Below are positions 36,329-48,715 of a stretch of DNA of 64,000 nt, piece by piece. The notes under the pieces were generated by a model. It saw only the letters and a list, made by a program, of their open reading frames with translations. It was not told the DNA's origin and did not search any database. Made by a program: the position numbers and the translations under genes. This DNA comes from Pomacea canaliculata (lineage: Eukaryota > Mollusca > Gastropoda > Architaenioglossa > Ampullariidae). Where the stretch lies: assembly GCF_003073045.1 (NCBI RefSeq), contig NC_037596.1:28928392-28992391 (forward strand), given 5' to 3'. Each line of letters begins with the position of its first letter. Within the stretch, counting starts at the first letter, position 1.

Positions 36329-38602
36329 TTATGGATTGAGTACGGACTTGCTTTCTTTGGCAACACCATTCCAAATCTGAAAAAATTAAAGTATAATCAC
36401 GTGACCAAACAGGATTCTTATTACGTCCGATGTATCTGCTTCCCCCCATTAAAGCTAATTATATTTCTTTTAACTTTACTTAACCACTAATTTTTATACT
36501 TAAGGTCATCCACCCACATAATTAATTACTCACCAGCTACTCCATCTAGCTATTGCGAACACAAAATAGAAAATAGTATATTCACGAGATCACTAACTAT
36601 TCAAGCAAGGTCTTACTTGTAGAATATTTCTTTCGAACTCTTCGCTTGAAATGTCCCCGTCACCTGGAAATTTAAATATACAGACATCTGAAAACCAGTT
36701 GAACACTTTGATATAATAGTAGGTGAGAAAAAAACTAACAACGGATTACCAGTCAAAGTGGTAAAGTAATTATTCTGGTTCATAGTATTATCTAGATGCT
36801 GCTCTAGTGAACCTAACAGTGCAAAGATTTGGGTTGAGAATGACAAAACTCACCGTTAGAGTCCATGATCTTCCTAACGGAAAGATAAGCTGATTGATCG
36901 ATGACGCCGTCCTCATTGCCATCCAGCTTGTCGTAGTAGATAAAGGCCCCCATGTTAAATTCCAGTTGCCACAAAACTACATAACTCACTTATGAACTCC
37001 GAAGTAGACTGATATATTGTCCATTGCCTGCAAAAGGGATTTGTACATTTGACGATATTGTTTAATTTTGAAAGAAAGACTGAGAAAACAAATTAACTTA
37101 AAAAGCGCTAAGACCAATTTACTCAACTTTAAAAACATTCATTCGCAAAGTTTGTCTTAACACATCAATGCTATGTATGTCTGGGTAGTTATTTTGGTTT
37201 GGTGTGATGTCTTTCTTAAGACGTAGCATTTTTGATAGTAGAATCAAATTTACTCCTGTATTGAAATATTGTCAACAGATGTTTTTACTTAACCATAATT
37301 AAGTGTTTGCCATAATTAACATACCGTGTTGTGGCTTTGTTTGTTTTGTAGGGTTTTTATAAATAGAGAGAAAAATAACTATATATATTCTGTGCGTGTT
37401 TTCGCTCGCGCCACACATGATGATAGGTGTTAACTTCGTATTTTGGTTCTGTGAAATTCTGTAGATTGGTATGTAATACGGTGTTTTTTTTTTTTATTTG
37501 TAAAGGAGTTACAAACAATAGTTGGTGGCGTGACAACTTTTAAATATGAAAAGACTCTCTAGTGACTTGTGTTGCACAATCCCGCAAAGTATCAAACGCC
37601 TTGGTGTGTTTTGTTTTTTTGACTTACTATTTATTTTTTTTGCATTTGTTTGATGTACTTAGTTGGCTTTACACAGTACTTTATTAAGACGTCATAGAGG
37701 AGGGAATTACGTGAAGTGACAAGGGGGGCTCCTACGAAATAAAGTCTGTCCCAAAAAACATATCAAATACCTGGTCATCGAAAAGTATCAATGTTCATAT
37801 CTTTCACTCTACCATCATTGGATGTGCTAAATGTCTAGACTACATATTACTCAACGTATACAGTGTATATTGCTCGCGCGTACATGTGTAACTATCATGC
37901 CTTAAAATCTATTTATTTATAGGCTATTAATATACAACACACATGACTGATTAAATGGATTACAGTGAATGTAAGCTCCGTAAGACTGTCGATGATGGAG
38001 CATAATGATGATGATGAGGAGGAGAGACGGAAGAGGAAGAGAAATATGAAGGAAGAGGATTTTAAAAGCTACAATAACAAACAAAAGCATCAACATATTA
38101 CGGTTGATGTCATTTTTGTTGAATATCAGCCAGTAATTCGTCCAGCTGCAGAACGCCATCACCGTCAAGGTCCCACAACGCTGAAATCTTCGCTGTGTGG
38201 AGTTCTCCGAAAGTATTGAACCATTCCTTGTTCTTGTATACAGGTACTGTCATATTGGTAATTCTAGTTCTGGTACCAGGGGCTTTGTAAGTCCTCTCTT
38301 GTTAGCAAAATATAAAATACTGAAAACAATATATTGTAAACTCATTTAATTTAAGGTTGTAGTGTAAAACTAATTCTATTTTGTTTTCCTTAAATTGGCA
38401 CTAACAACATATAATTTGATCCATATGACAACATCTGATGTGACAATTTACTCAATCTTGTCAGCCACCTTCTATGTACCGTTATATACAGACTTTACAT
38501 AAATCTGTTTTATTTTTATTACTTCTTCCATTGTTAATTTAATTAAATTAATGCTTACCCACAAACAGCAGAAAGAAGAAGACAAAATATAAAAGTCTTC
38601 AT
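36329..38602 (-). pseudogene. EF-hand protein, copy D, multiply frameshifted
   Basis: Exons are recognisable at 38559-38602, about 38102-38208, 36854-37027, 36617-36663 and 36329-36376. Exon 1 (MKTFIFCLLLSAVCG), exon 4 and exon 5 (IWNGVAKESKSVLNP) are clean. Exon 2 has several indels, and its acceptor AG is lost (CTTTCGGAG). Exon 3 is 174 nt against 168, from three insertions that create an early TAA before the frame is regained. The TATA element is interrupted by an extra C (about 39101-39112). Surrounding non-coding DNA from about 36.95 to 39.62 kb shows similar scattered small insertions, so part of the damage may be sequencing error. Confidence 0.72.
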
Positions 38603-39617
38603 AATTCAACAAGCTTTTTTGCCCCTGTATTAAAAAAATACAATAATGTGTTTTAAAGTACAAGTATTTTGTTGTGTTTCTCCTTTTAAATATCAATTAG
38701 TGAACATAGCTTTTAGCAGATATATTACGCAAGCACATGTTGGCAAGGGGGTTCACGTCCTTGAACATTGCACATACGCATACACATACACATACACATA
38801 CAAGTATACACACATACCCATATTGCACACATACACATATACATACACACATACACATATACACATTAAAATGTATAGAATCTATTAAAAGCGCATTGTT
38901 TTTCTGTGATAAAGATTGCGTGGCTTAATGTAGTTAACGATATCGTCTATGGCAGACTGTTGTACCTCACTGATATTTTTTTGCAACACTAATTTTCAGA
39001 ACAAATAAAGATTATTTTTGGCTTACAACTGGATTCAGATGAAGGAACGTGACAACCCTCGTTGCTGAAATCGTGGTGTGGCGAATGGACGAGAGAAGAA
39101 AATATCATACTTTGCTTCGTGGTAAGAGATTTCAATTGAGATGTTAGGATCGATGACTAAATCTTATCAATGCCAACTAGACCATATTAACGCAGAAGAA
39201 ATATCCTTTTTGAACTTTTCTAAGTGCAAATGAAAACTAAACTGTTGATGGTCGGGTTTCCTCTCCTACACAACATGACCGAGTCAGTGAGCGATGTGAA
39301 CTCATAAGCCCTTTCAAAATCTTGAGGATTAATGTGTGGTAGTGACTTACATAGTTGGCTCTTAGCTTACTGCTGCCCACCTGTTTGTGAAATAAATGTG
39401 TCATGCTCTGTGGAGTTGATATTTGGGTCGCCAGTGACATGTACTGAGCTTAAACTCCATTCCTGATGGGACGAGCGTGTTTTTTTATTAACTGCAGTGC
39501 ACGAACAAAGCAGAGATTATTTTTTTAATCTAATAATCACACCAAGACGAAATACGAAATAAACGTGTGCATATGTGTGTCCTTATGTGTTAGCTTGTTT
39601 GTTAGTGCGTGTGTGTA

Positions 39618-39867
39618 TGTCACGGACCGTCCGCGGACACGCGCATTCTTTCCACAAACCAAAATATTCTGATCGCTTGAGGGTGGTCGTACCTTCTTAG
39701 AGGCACGAATAATTATTCAATTCAAACACAATTTTAAATGAAACAAAGGCAAAGTATCAACAATCATAGATTCACTCCTTCATTCGCCACACAAGATATA
39801 TTACCAATATATTATCATTCATCCAACGTACTATTAAGGTTAACAATAAAATTGATTCCCATAAATA
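39618..39867. other. unassigned segment left of the LINE
   Basis: Foreign to the unit: the array sequence stops at GTGCGTGTGTGTAT and TGTCACGGACCGTCCGCGGA follows. TGTCACGGA occurs again at 39871, inside the start of the LINE-related sequence. It could be part of an LTR or the LINE 5' region. No decision is possible from one copy. Confidence 0.3.
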
Positions 39868-41739
39868 TTGTCACGGATGAAGATAGCTTTTATGCAAGGA
39901 GACAAACAGAAAGTGAAAGAAAAGGAGAAGGAGTTCAGGGCAAAGGCAAGAACGGCTAGAGTGGAATACAGAAAGAAGGTAGAAAAGCAATTAATTGAGG
40001 GCAACGCAAGAGATGCTTGGAAGGGCCTGGACACCATGATGGGTAGAGAACGCAAGACACAAAGAGTAAAGTGTGATGACCCAGTGTCATTTGTTAATGA
40101 GCTCAACACTATCTACGCGCGGTTTGATGTGAGAGACTTCAGCAATGAAGCAGAAGATATCTGTTCTTCACTGTCGGCAGCCACTGTCACCATCTGTGAG
40201 GGAGATGTCAGAATTCTCTCTCATGTGAACCCACGTAAAGCCCTGGACCTGACCACGTGAGAGGCAAAATACTCAAAGAGTGTGCTAGTCAGCTGAGTGG
40301 TGTTTTTACCAGACTTTTTCAGCTCTCCTTGACTCTCATAGTGTCCCCGCGTGTGGAGAACATCCACAATAATACCAGTGCCAAAGAAGCCTCAATGCTA
40401 CCAACTTGAAAAGACTTTCGACCTGTGGCTCTCACGTCTGTTGTGGCCAAATGTTTGGAGAGAGTTGTGGGAAGATTGTTAATCCCCACCATGGCTGATC
40501 GCCTGGATCCTTTGCAGTTTGCCTACAAGCCACGCAGGGGGGTGTCTGATGCAACTCTCACGCTGTTAAATGCTATCCTACAACACTTGGACACTTCTGG
40601 CACCTAAGTTCGGGTCCTGTTCATGGACTTTTCCAGCGCCTTCAACACGGTCCAGCCACACCTTCTTGTACAGCGCCTACTAGACCTGGATGTCAACACT
40701 GGCCTAGTTCTATGGATCAGATCATTCCTGAAGGACCGACCACAGAGGGTGGGTCTCAGAGTTCCACCGACAGGTACTATAGGGTCCAGCAGCTCGTCTG
40801 ACGGAGTTTATTTGTCAGTGGATGGAGTGATTCTGTCAGATGAGCAGATCCTCAACACGGGTATCCCTCAGGGATGTGTGCTTTCCCCCATCCTGTTCTC
40901 TGTATATACAAATGGGATTAGTATTAACAGTGCTATTCTCAAACTTGTTAAATATGCAGATGACATGGCCCTTGTGGGCTGCCTGGAAGACGAGCAGTCC
41001 CTGTCACAGTACCTGGCCTGTGTGGGGGAGCTGGAGGAGTGGTTTGACCGCAGCTTTCTGGATCTGAACGTTGAAAAAACGGAGGAGATGGCCTTTGGAC
41101 GAGCCTACGAAGGAAGATGGCACAACCCCTCTCTCCCCCACCACTCCAAATCAAGGGACAGCAGGTTCAGAGGGCTGCTGTGTTTAGGTACCTTGGTACA
41201 GTGATCGACGGGAGGCTCTCATTTAGTGATCACGTGAACCAAGTGTACAAAAAGGCCCAGCAACGGCTGTACCTTCTGAGGAGACTTCGCAGCTTCGACG
41301 TCAGCTCTGGGTGATTGAGACTGTGTACAGGTCTCTTGTTGAGAGCATCCTCTCATTCAACATCGCTGCCTGGTATGGTCACCTACTAGTCAAAGACAAG
41401 GCAATTCTGGCCAGAATCATCCACCAGGCGAATAAAATTATTGGTCAAGCACAGCTGCCACTTTCTGACTTGTACCTTCATGCAGTCAGAAGGATGGCAC
41501 ATAACATCATTTCGGACCTGAAACACCCTCTCCACACCAGCTTCCAGCTGTTGCCCTCAGGCAGGCGCTATAAGGTACCACGCATAAGGAAAGCTGCCTA
41601 CCAGAGGTCCTTCGTGCCAGCAGCCATCACCATCCTAATAAAGGCACAAGGACTCAGGAGGAATCAAACAGAGACTGAAGAAGAGAGAGTGCTGACATCT
41701 ATTGTCAGCCATCACCTCGTGTGTCATTCTTGTCAATGA
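39868..41739 (+). pseudogene. non-LTR retrotransposon ORF2, reverse transcriptase, broken
   Basis: Segments in shifting frames reproduce the C-terminal half of a Jockey/CR1-like ORF2. A basic linker (39868-40260) includes WKGLDTMMGRE and the start of a KALDLTT stretch. Finger and palm regions follow with VALTSVVAKCLERVV, DPLQFAYKPRRGV and MDFSSAFNTVQPHLL. NTGIPQGCVLSPILFSVYTN comes next, then the catalytic VKYADDMALVG (YADD at 40953-40964). The thumb and C-terminal segment has LRRLRSF and LSFNIAAWYG. At least three frame changes or stops separate these pieces, so no complete enzyme is made. The endonuclease half is missing, as expected for a 5'-truncated insertion. Confidence 0.85.
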
Positions 41740-42039
41740 CATTTTCTGGACGCAGCCGCGCGGTAAAGTTGAAGAAATTGAACAAATAGCAAAATAAACA
41801 ACTGATCAATGCGTACGTGTCATCTACGGTGTCACCGATCACCGCAACTAAAAAATATATCCATGGTATTCATATTGCCATGGCATAGCGTCGCACGAAC
41901 TGTTTCATCCTACACTTTGTGCGAGTTTGTTGCCTGTCTCGCGGTAAGTCGCTGCGATCTGCGCGGTTCGGACACGATAGGGACTGTCATTTCTGGTACT
42001 GTCATCTGACACCACAGACACTGTTACTTCTGGCACCAC

Positions 42040-43160
42040 AGGCATTGTCACAAGAGTTCTGTGGTGATGGTTTGGAAGAGTAGCATACCACCCTGGCGTT
42101 TCCTCTTCACTGTCGTCATCCTGAAGGTATGGCGCCTCCGCAGTTGAATGTCCTTTATCTTGGAGTATACAAATGATCGTCTAGGTACACAAGAAGGACT
42201 GAAATTATAAAGTTCGGCATGGTGGTCTGCATTAACCTCTGGAAAGTGGCTGGTGTGGACGTCAGACCCATTGGCATCCTGGAACGGGCGTGTTGCCAGC
42301 GGCCCTAGCCAGTCCTTTTGTTGACAATGTCTTCTCAAGATGAGCTTCATGCACGGCTGCCTGTACTGCTGCGCCACATCTGCGGTAGAGTCCATTATCC
42401 GATCAAGGACGTTCTTCCCTAGTAGAAGCGACACGCGCCTCTGCGCTCACTTGTGACCATCGACCAGGTCCTTGACCACCAGGATAGGAACGTCCTCAGA
42501 CGCTGGCAGTAAACATGTCCACCACCGGCCACTCCTGAGTTTGTTTTAGCTGTAAGTCCTGTATGTGCCCTCGTGCCCACTCGTCAGTGACCGTCGTTAC
42601 CTCACTGCCGGTGTCGAGCAACGCCAACACTCAACTGCCATAAATGACAACCTCCGCCGTCGGACACTTTCCAGTCAGGCCAGCTACACTTTATTTCCCT
42701 GTCATCCTGTTACGGAAAACGGGGGCAGTCACTTTCCCTGACCGGTCGGGCTGCAGTCCTCCGAGATGGTGTCAATCCCCGCCACTTCGACGCTCTGCGC
42801 CGCCTTCTACCTCGCCTGCTTAAATTCTGAAGCTTCGTGGCGTATTCGTCGACCACCTCATCACGTTGCTGTGGCACTGATGTCGACATCTTTCCGTTCG
42901 CCGTACGCCTCCACTAGGACACCCAAGATCTTTCTCGGCGTATCTCTTGCGTCATGCGGAAGCATCATAACTCGACGTCTGCAGGTCCTCCAGCGAGCTC
43001 AAAGATGTAACCACGAGCCGCATTCTGACACATCGGGTTTATGGCGAGAGCTAACTCTACCTCTGTTTCAATCTCGTGGACAATCGTTGGTCACCGGCAA
43101 ACTACTGAAAGCGGACTAACTAGTATGCTCGTAGAGCCTCTGCCCACCCCAACGGATAGC
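42040..43160 (-). mobile_element. gypsy-like LTR retrotransposon fragment (gag and protease)
   Basis: On the minus strand, gag-like stretches with ELALAINPM and DEVVDEYATKLQ are followed by a protease region with LLDTGSEVTTV (DTGSE at 42601-42615), then SLLLGKNVLDRIMDS. The reading is interrupted by stops and frame changes. It lies between the LINE coding part and the LINE 3' end, so it inserted into the LINE or was joined to it. LTRs were not identified. Confidence 0.7.
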
Positions 43161-43458
43161 ATCATGGTCCTCTCTATGTACTAATCTTCTGTCGTGGGCT
43201 TCTGCCCGTGATGAACAAATGTTTCTTTTTGTTCAGCAGTGCTTTTAGGCCCTTGGTCACCCAAGGTTTGTTGTTAGGATAAACATACACTGCTTTGATG
43301 GACTGGTGCAATCAACACTATTTTACTCCTCACTTTTACTCCTAACTGTGTGTTAAATGTCTGTATGGGTATGTAAGCAAAGACAAATTTCTGCCCTGGG
43401 TCTCCTGGGCAGACAATAAAGTCTGTTTTGATTTGATTTTGATTTGATTTGATTTGAT

Positions 43459-43977
43459 GGTACTACCTATTTCCCTTATTTCAAATATGTACAAACAAGG
43501 AAACGTGTAGTGTAATTAGCATATGATCGCTCGCATCAATAGTATGGAAAGAAGGTGCTTAAAATATTTTAAGATGTGATGCTTACAATGCTCTGTTTTC
43601 GCTCAAACATTCTGAATATACTAAACATATTAATATTTATTTTAGCACAGTTATATTCATTCTAATTTTTTTAAAAATAAATATCACAAGTCTGTGTTCA
43701 CGCACACAAGGTAGTTTCTTAAACTAAAATGGAACACATCGGAAATATATTAAACTGCTTTGAAGAGCATCATCCCATTGCTGGTGACAGTCTATCACTC
43801 TATGCATCAAGATAAGTTAAAAAATCTTAGTTCCATGGCATTTCCTCTGTCGCGTGTCGGCGATTGTGCTGTCATCCTTGTGTGCCTCCCATACTGAGCT
43901 GGTCCATCGTTAGGTGTTTTCTTCACGCTTTTGTCCCCTCTTCGTCTTACGTCTTGCGCGCGCGCACAGCTTCCTTG
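43459..43977. other. array unit spacer fragment
   Basis: Matches 54.59-55.15 kb and 61.83-62.23 kb in order and orientation (for example GAAACGTGTAGTGTAATTAG and GCTGGTGACAGTCTATCAC). It shows that the LINE and the next element both lie inside one array unit. No gene was seen. Confidence 0.7.
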
Positions 43978-45017
43978 CCCAGATAGCATGCAAACGTTTT
44001 AAAAACGTTTTAAAAACGTTTTAAAATGTTTACATAAAAAGTTTTAAAAATGTTTGCAGAAAATGTTTTTAAAACGTTTATCATGCACATCAAAGTAATG
44101 TTTTTAAAACGTTTTCTGCAAACATTTTTATAACGTTTTTCAAATGTTTTTAAAACGTTTTATAAACATTTTTCTGTAAAACATTTTAAAAACATTTAAT
44201 AAATATTCATATGTAAACGTTTTTAAAACGTTTTTAAAATGTTTTTTAAACCTAATTTAAATGTTTTGCATGACACATTTTTAAAACGTTTATAAAATGT
44301 TTTTTTAAACTAATTTAAATGTTCCACATTTCACACATACTTTCTGCAGTTTCACTTCAAACATGGCAAAAAGGATGTACAGAGAAGATTTTCATTTGTT
44401 TTAATTAAAACATATTTCGTGTCGTTGGGAATAAACCCAGGAGACATTTACATTATACAATAGCAAGTACAAAATGGTGACCATTTGTGATAAAAATGAA
44501 TAAATGATACTCAAAAAAGAGAAAAAAGAATATGAATTAATTAAACACCGACAAATCAATGCATAGGATTTTTTCTTAAATTAATACTTTTAAATATTTC
44601 AATTGCAAATACTTAAAGGTGAGGTGGTGCGGCACTGTGCTCCGTGCAGAGTGCCAAGGAATAATTAAACTAAAACTACACTTATAGACCTTTAGATTTA
44701 CAAAAAACAGTGAATTGTAAATACAATTGGATGATGTACAAAATACACCAAAAAGTACAGTTACCCTGTTGTAGATAACAACATGCACATTATCATCTCT
44801 ACCTTTATACAAGGGACATATCATTCCAATTAATTAATAATATGAGAATTTCCATACCGTAAAATAAGGCTGAACAATTAAAAGTTCATGTATGTCTGGT
44901 AAAGCGGCTTTACGAAAAATGCACTTAGAACACTATCAGATCCACATGCCTTCATTTTAACATACTAAAACCTTCTTATATGTAATTATTAGATATCTCA
45001 AATATGAGACATTGTTG

Positions 45018-45422
45018 CTAAATATCAGCAAGCGTCCAATTAGGGTCAAGAGTGGCTTGGTGATAAGCCTGATGTTCCTTATGCAGCAAAGTTAGGCATA
45101 CATGCCAGTGTAGAGGAGTAAAAGGAGGCAAAAGCACAGAAGTGTTATATGTGGGAGACAGCTCTTGAGCGTGGGGGAGAGCCAGTGACAAAGGACTGTC
45201 AGGACTGCCTGCTGTTGCCGTTGGAAGCGAATGGCTATGTGACCAGTACTGGCATTCGGCGGCTGTAGGTGGCATTGCAGTCATCGTAGACATTACATGT
45301 ATATCTCTAGACTTCTCTGTCGCTGGGAGAGGAGTCGTCGCTCTCTGATGCGGATGGCAGCTCGGGCGGGAAGGACGACGGACAGGTGGAACAGCACTGT
45401 CTGCTGAAGCATTGGTCTCCAC
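45018..45422 (-). CDS. hypothetical 134-residue open frame inside the TIR element
   Basis: An uninterrupted frame, rich in Pro, Ser, Thr and His, with no recognised domain. It lies downstream of the DUF4806-like exons on the same strand and could be part of that gene's last exon or of a second gene. A codon or homology test would be needed to call it coding. Confidence 0.25.
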   Translation of the reverse strand: METNASADSAVPPVRRPSRPSCHPHQRATTPLPATEKSRDIHVMSTMTAMPPTAAECQYWSHSHSLPTATAGSPDSPLSLALPHAQELSPTYNTSVLLPPFTPLHWHVCLTLLHKEHQAYHQATLDPNWTLADI

Positions 45423-45847
45423 TCTGTGATGGCTCCTGCACTAAATTTATCGGAAGCCTCCATACACCCACGGTTCTTCCGTACAGCTTCTGCAGATAGC
45501 GAAAATGGGATTTGTAGATTAAAGAAGTGCTACAGGTTTATAGATTAAAGATGGACTAAAGACGTCTCACACTATACATATTGTTTCAGTTTTATGGTGC
45601 TTATGCTTGTTCCCCATGTCTTTCCGTTTTTACGCTAGTTTCACCCATAGAAGCACAATTAATACTGACAAGAGCTACAAATAATTTTCAACTGTAGAGC
45701 TAACAATGAAAAATGTCAATTCATGTTATACAAAAATAAGCACTTAGATCTGCACTTCTCTTTTTTGTCAAAGTATGTGTAGACAATATATCATATATCT
45801 ATATCTTTAATAATAATATACACTAACATTTATACATCATCACTTAC

Positions 45848-47992
45848 TGTAGATCATGGCCTGCACCTTCAGTCCCTTGAAAGCACACATCTCTCCCTTT
45901 TGTCCTTTCCAGTTATAGTTCCGAGCAATCCTTGTTGGTCAGGAGTCGCCGCATGATTCTTTTCGCACAATCCTTTGCATTCGTTTCTACCCACACAGGA
46001 GAGGCTTTTGACTTGCAATATCTTTAGAAGACAAGAAACATATCTGTCACGTAGGCCACACATCATAAACAAGAAAGGGTGTAGTGAAAATATACATGGC
46101 TTTAATTATTTACAATTCAAGGGCCATACAAAAATTATAAACTGAAAACTTTTCACAAAAAGCTGAACATTTAATGTTTCCTTCCCAATAACCATAAGTT
46201 TATGAGGCTGAAACCCTTTGAAACTGGATTTAAAATTTGACTTATTGTGTTCCACACTATATATGTATGATAGATTGACAAGAACTGATCATTCTCAAAT
46301 GAATTCCCTATAAAAACATAAGTTTTTCAAAAATGTCAAGCTATGCTTTAAAATTCCCCTAAATTATTACAGATTATCATTTCAATCATGGCTTTAACAA
46401 TGACATCTGCTTTACGTACGAGTAATTCATGAAAGGAATCATCATCAAGGCTCCAACATCATCCAGTTCCAACAGCTCTTGCTGTGTTCTAATCGGAAGG
46501 ATCAAATCTTCTGGCAACATTCAGGCATCCTTTGCTGGAGCAGGCTGGTCTTTGCTTATCAGTGAATGAATCACCATATCTTTTACTTCCTGTAGCATCA
46601 ATTTCAATTCTCTGTCTTGTTTCAGAATGAACAAGGCAAATGCTGCAACAATATGAACATAGCACTGTGAGCAAAAGTGGACAATTAACTTTTATAGGTG
46701 AATGAAGCCAATCAACGGTGATTTGGGAGGCAGTAAGAAACTTGTATAACCAACACTATGTTCAACATGAGATTGTGAAAGGGAATTCACAACAAAATTA
46801 AATAGGCAAAACAAAAATCAAGAAAAGTTACCCATAATATAAAATTGTCTGAATTACCTTCATTAGACACTCTCTGGGTACCGCCATTTACTGCTGCAGC
46901 TGTGAGGTCTGTCCCCTCTTGTACTCCTTGCTGAGAGTCACTACGTTGGTCACTGGGGTGCTCACGTCGTGGGGGGAATATTCTGGTGGTTAGTGCATTT
47001 ACCTGTGGGCATAAACGCTTGTTTTCCACTTGTGGTTGCAATGAGTCTGGCAATGGTCCTGCTGGCACTGCTGGATGCACTGATTTCCATCTAAAGTCGT
47101 CTTCTTCCTCCTCGTCTGGGCTCTCTAGCCCTAACCTAATTAACAAGCATACCTAATAATAAGTGTGCAGTGAAATGACAATTATGAAAATTTAAGAATT
47201 TCTGGAGTAAAAGATTTAAGAAATAAAATAATAAATAATTCCTAGGCTATACCTATCATAATATCAATATTACCCTCATGAAAAATTGAAATGAACTGCA
47301 ATACTGAAATCTGTACTGATCTTGTAAGTTGTTCTCCCAAACCTAGGGTTTCCTAATCCCTGTCATTCTATAACTCAAACAAGACACAATGTGACTACTT
47401 GTTTCTCTTCCTCTTCCGATCTTTTCAACCTTTAGTGCTGTCATCATCTGATGTATCCAAGTTTGATGTATACTGGCTGTTTTCCACTTTTCGTCTGGCA
47501 ACCAAATACTCATCTGAAAGGGTTATTATTTTGTGAAGTTATAATAAACATCGAGAATAATGGCATGCAATGCTTTACCACACAATATGAATTTCACATG
47601 ACAAAATCAGTTAACTGTCTGTTCGCTGAGATGTTAATGGTCATGTGGCTGTATGTTCCAGTCTGTAACCACAATAAACCCTAAGCAAGGTCTGCGTGGA
47701 CTAAAGACACTAACACTACCTTAAAACCTTTACAAAATAAATATGAACAATACTTTTTAAACTTTATCAAGAGACTGACCACAGAAATATTAACAGGCTG
47801 ACGAAGTCATCAAACATCTAATCTCTATAATATACATATATATATGACAATGAGTAAAAAAAAGTATAAAGGACCCTTTGAACCCAAAATGCAAACAGCT
47901 TGAAGAGTCCAGGTATGTCTATTGGCAGAGCTCCCTCCTGAAGGTGTTTGTGTCAGCTCACTTGGTGGCCAGTATGCTAACCGTTTCGCGTG
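45848..47992 (-). pseudogene. DUF4806-like gene inside the TIR element, decayed
   Basis: Exon-like segments with splice signals lie at about 47876-47992 (RLAYWPPSELTQ, then W-T-L and ILG, like the N-terminal region of these proteins), 47003-47146 (acidic ESPDEEEEDD), 46416-46642 and 45848-46021. The third encodes LMLQEVKDM and LPEDLILPIRTQQELLELDD, interrupted by an in-frame TGA at 46521-46523. The fourth has AKRIMRRLLTNKDCSEL and, after a one-base frame slip, YNWKGQKGEMCAFKGLKVQA. That pair is the signature of the DUF4806 domain, whose molecular function is not established. The order matches the family. The nonsense codon and the frame slip make the gene non-functional, unless they are sequencing errors. 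Confidence 0.65.
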
Positions 47993-48325
47993 CTGAAAAA
48001 TAAACAATCCTCTATGAACTCTTACCAGGGAGGCTAACTGTGTGTCTTTATGGGAGTGTTGGACGTTTGACTTCATCTGTCATATTTCCGTCAGAGATTA
48101 TGACTGCATAAATTTTTATACACTGTTATACTCAAGGAACTATGGTAAATACAGGGAGGATAGCATGAATCTTGTTCAGCTGAGATAATGATTGTATTGA
48201 CTGCAGTTTGCTTCTGTGGCATGCAATGTTATAATGTCACGTTATTTAATGTTAGTAAAACTCTATCATCCTTAACGTAAATTTTAAGAACATGTAACAC
48301 AAATTTACACCATAATGAGAAATGA

Positions 48326-48715
48326 TTACACAATACCAGTGGTACCATTGAGATAACGGTTTAGCAATGAATTCAAGCAAGCAGTTATTACAGGATGCTT
48401 TTGTCGCAACAAGGCAAGACGTACTGAAAGTGAACTGTTGAATGTTAAATGTTGCGACCCAAGTATGCCAACTGTGTGGCCAAATCTGTATCTGTTTTCA
48501 CTGTCGCTGTCTGAAGACATCGCTGAATCAAACTGATCATCAATATAATCTTCAAATTCACTAAAATTAGATTTCACAACATCATCATCATTATTTTCAT
48601 CCAAATTGTATTTAGTCGGTAAATATTGCTGGCGTGATGTTATCGCTGAGAGTTCTGGTGTCTGCTGGTTCGAACTGTTATTAATTTGACTCTGTAGATC
48701 TAAAACTGTGAGCAC
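48326..48715 (-). CDS. hypothetical 129-residue acidic protein, TIR element cargo
   Basis: An open frame starting MLTVLDLQ with an acidic middle (ENNDDDVV, FEDYIDDQF, SSDSDSE) and a C-terminal LSVRLALLRQKH...LLNRYLNG segment likely to be helical. No family was recognised. It is upstream of the DUF4806-like exons on the same strand and could be a first exon or a separate element gene. Confidence 0.4.
   Translation of the reverse strand: MLTVLDLQSQINNSSNQQTPELSAITSRQQYLPTKYNLDENNDDDVVKSNFSEFEDYIDDQFDSAMSSDSDSENRYRFGHTVGILGSQHLTFNSSLSVRLALLRQKHPVITACLNSLLNRYLNGTTGIV

Larger units (their letters stand above)
39868..43458 (+). mobile_element. 5'-truncated LINE with nested gypsy fragment
   Basis: Coding remnants at 39868-41739 are followed, after an interruption, by a typical LINE 3' end at about 43.18-43.46 kb: CTGCCCTGGG...GGGCAGA, AATAAA at 43415-43420 and a TTTGATTTGA repeat tail ending at 43458. 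Array unit sequence resumes directly after the tail (GGTACTACCTATTTCCC). About 1.2 kb of unit sequence expected at this place is absent. Confidence 0.75.

Noticed and set aside
43978..44340. AAACGTTTT-rich sequence as a possible CRISPR-like or satellite array
   Set aside because: Motif spacing is irregular with no unique spacers, the genome is clearly animal, and the same motifs recur at the opposite end in inverted orientation, fitting transposon subterminal repeats.
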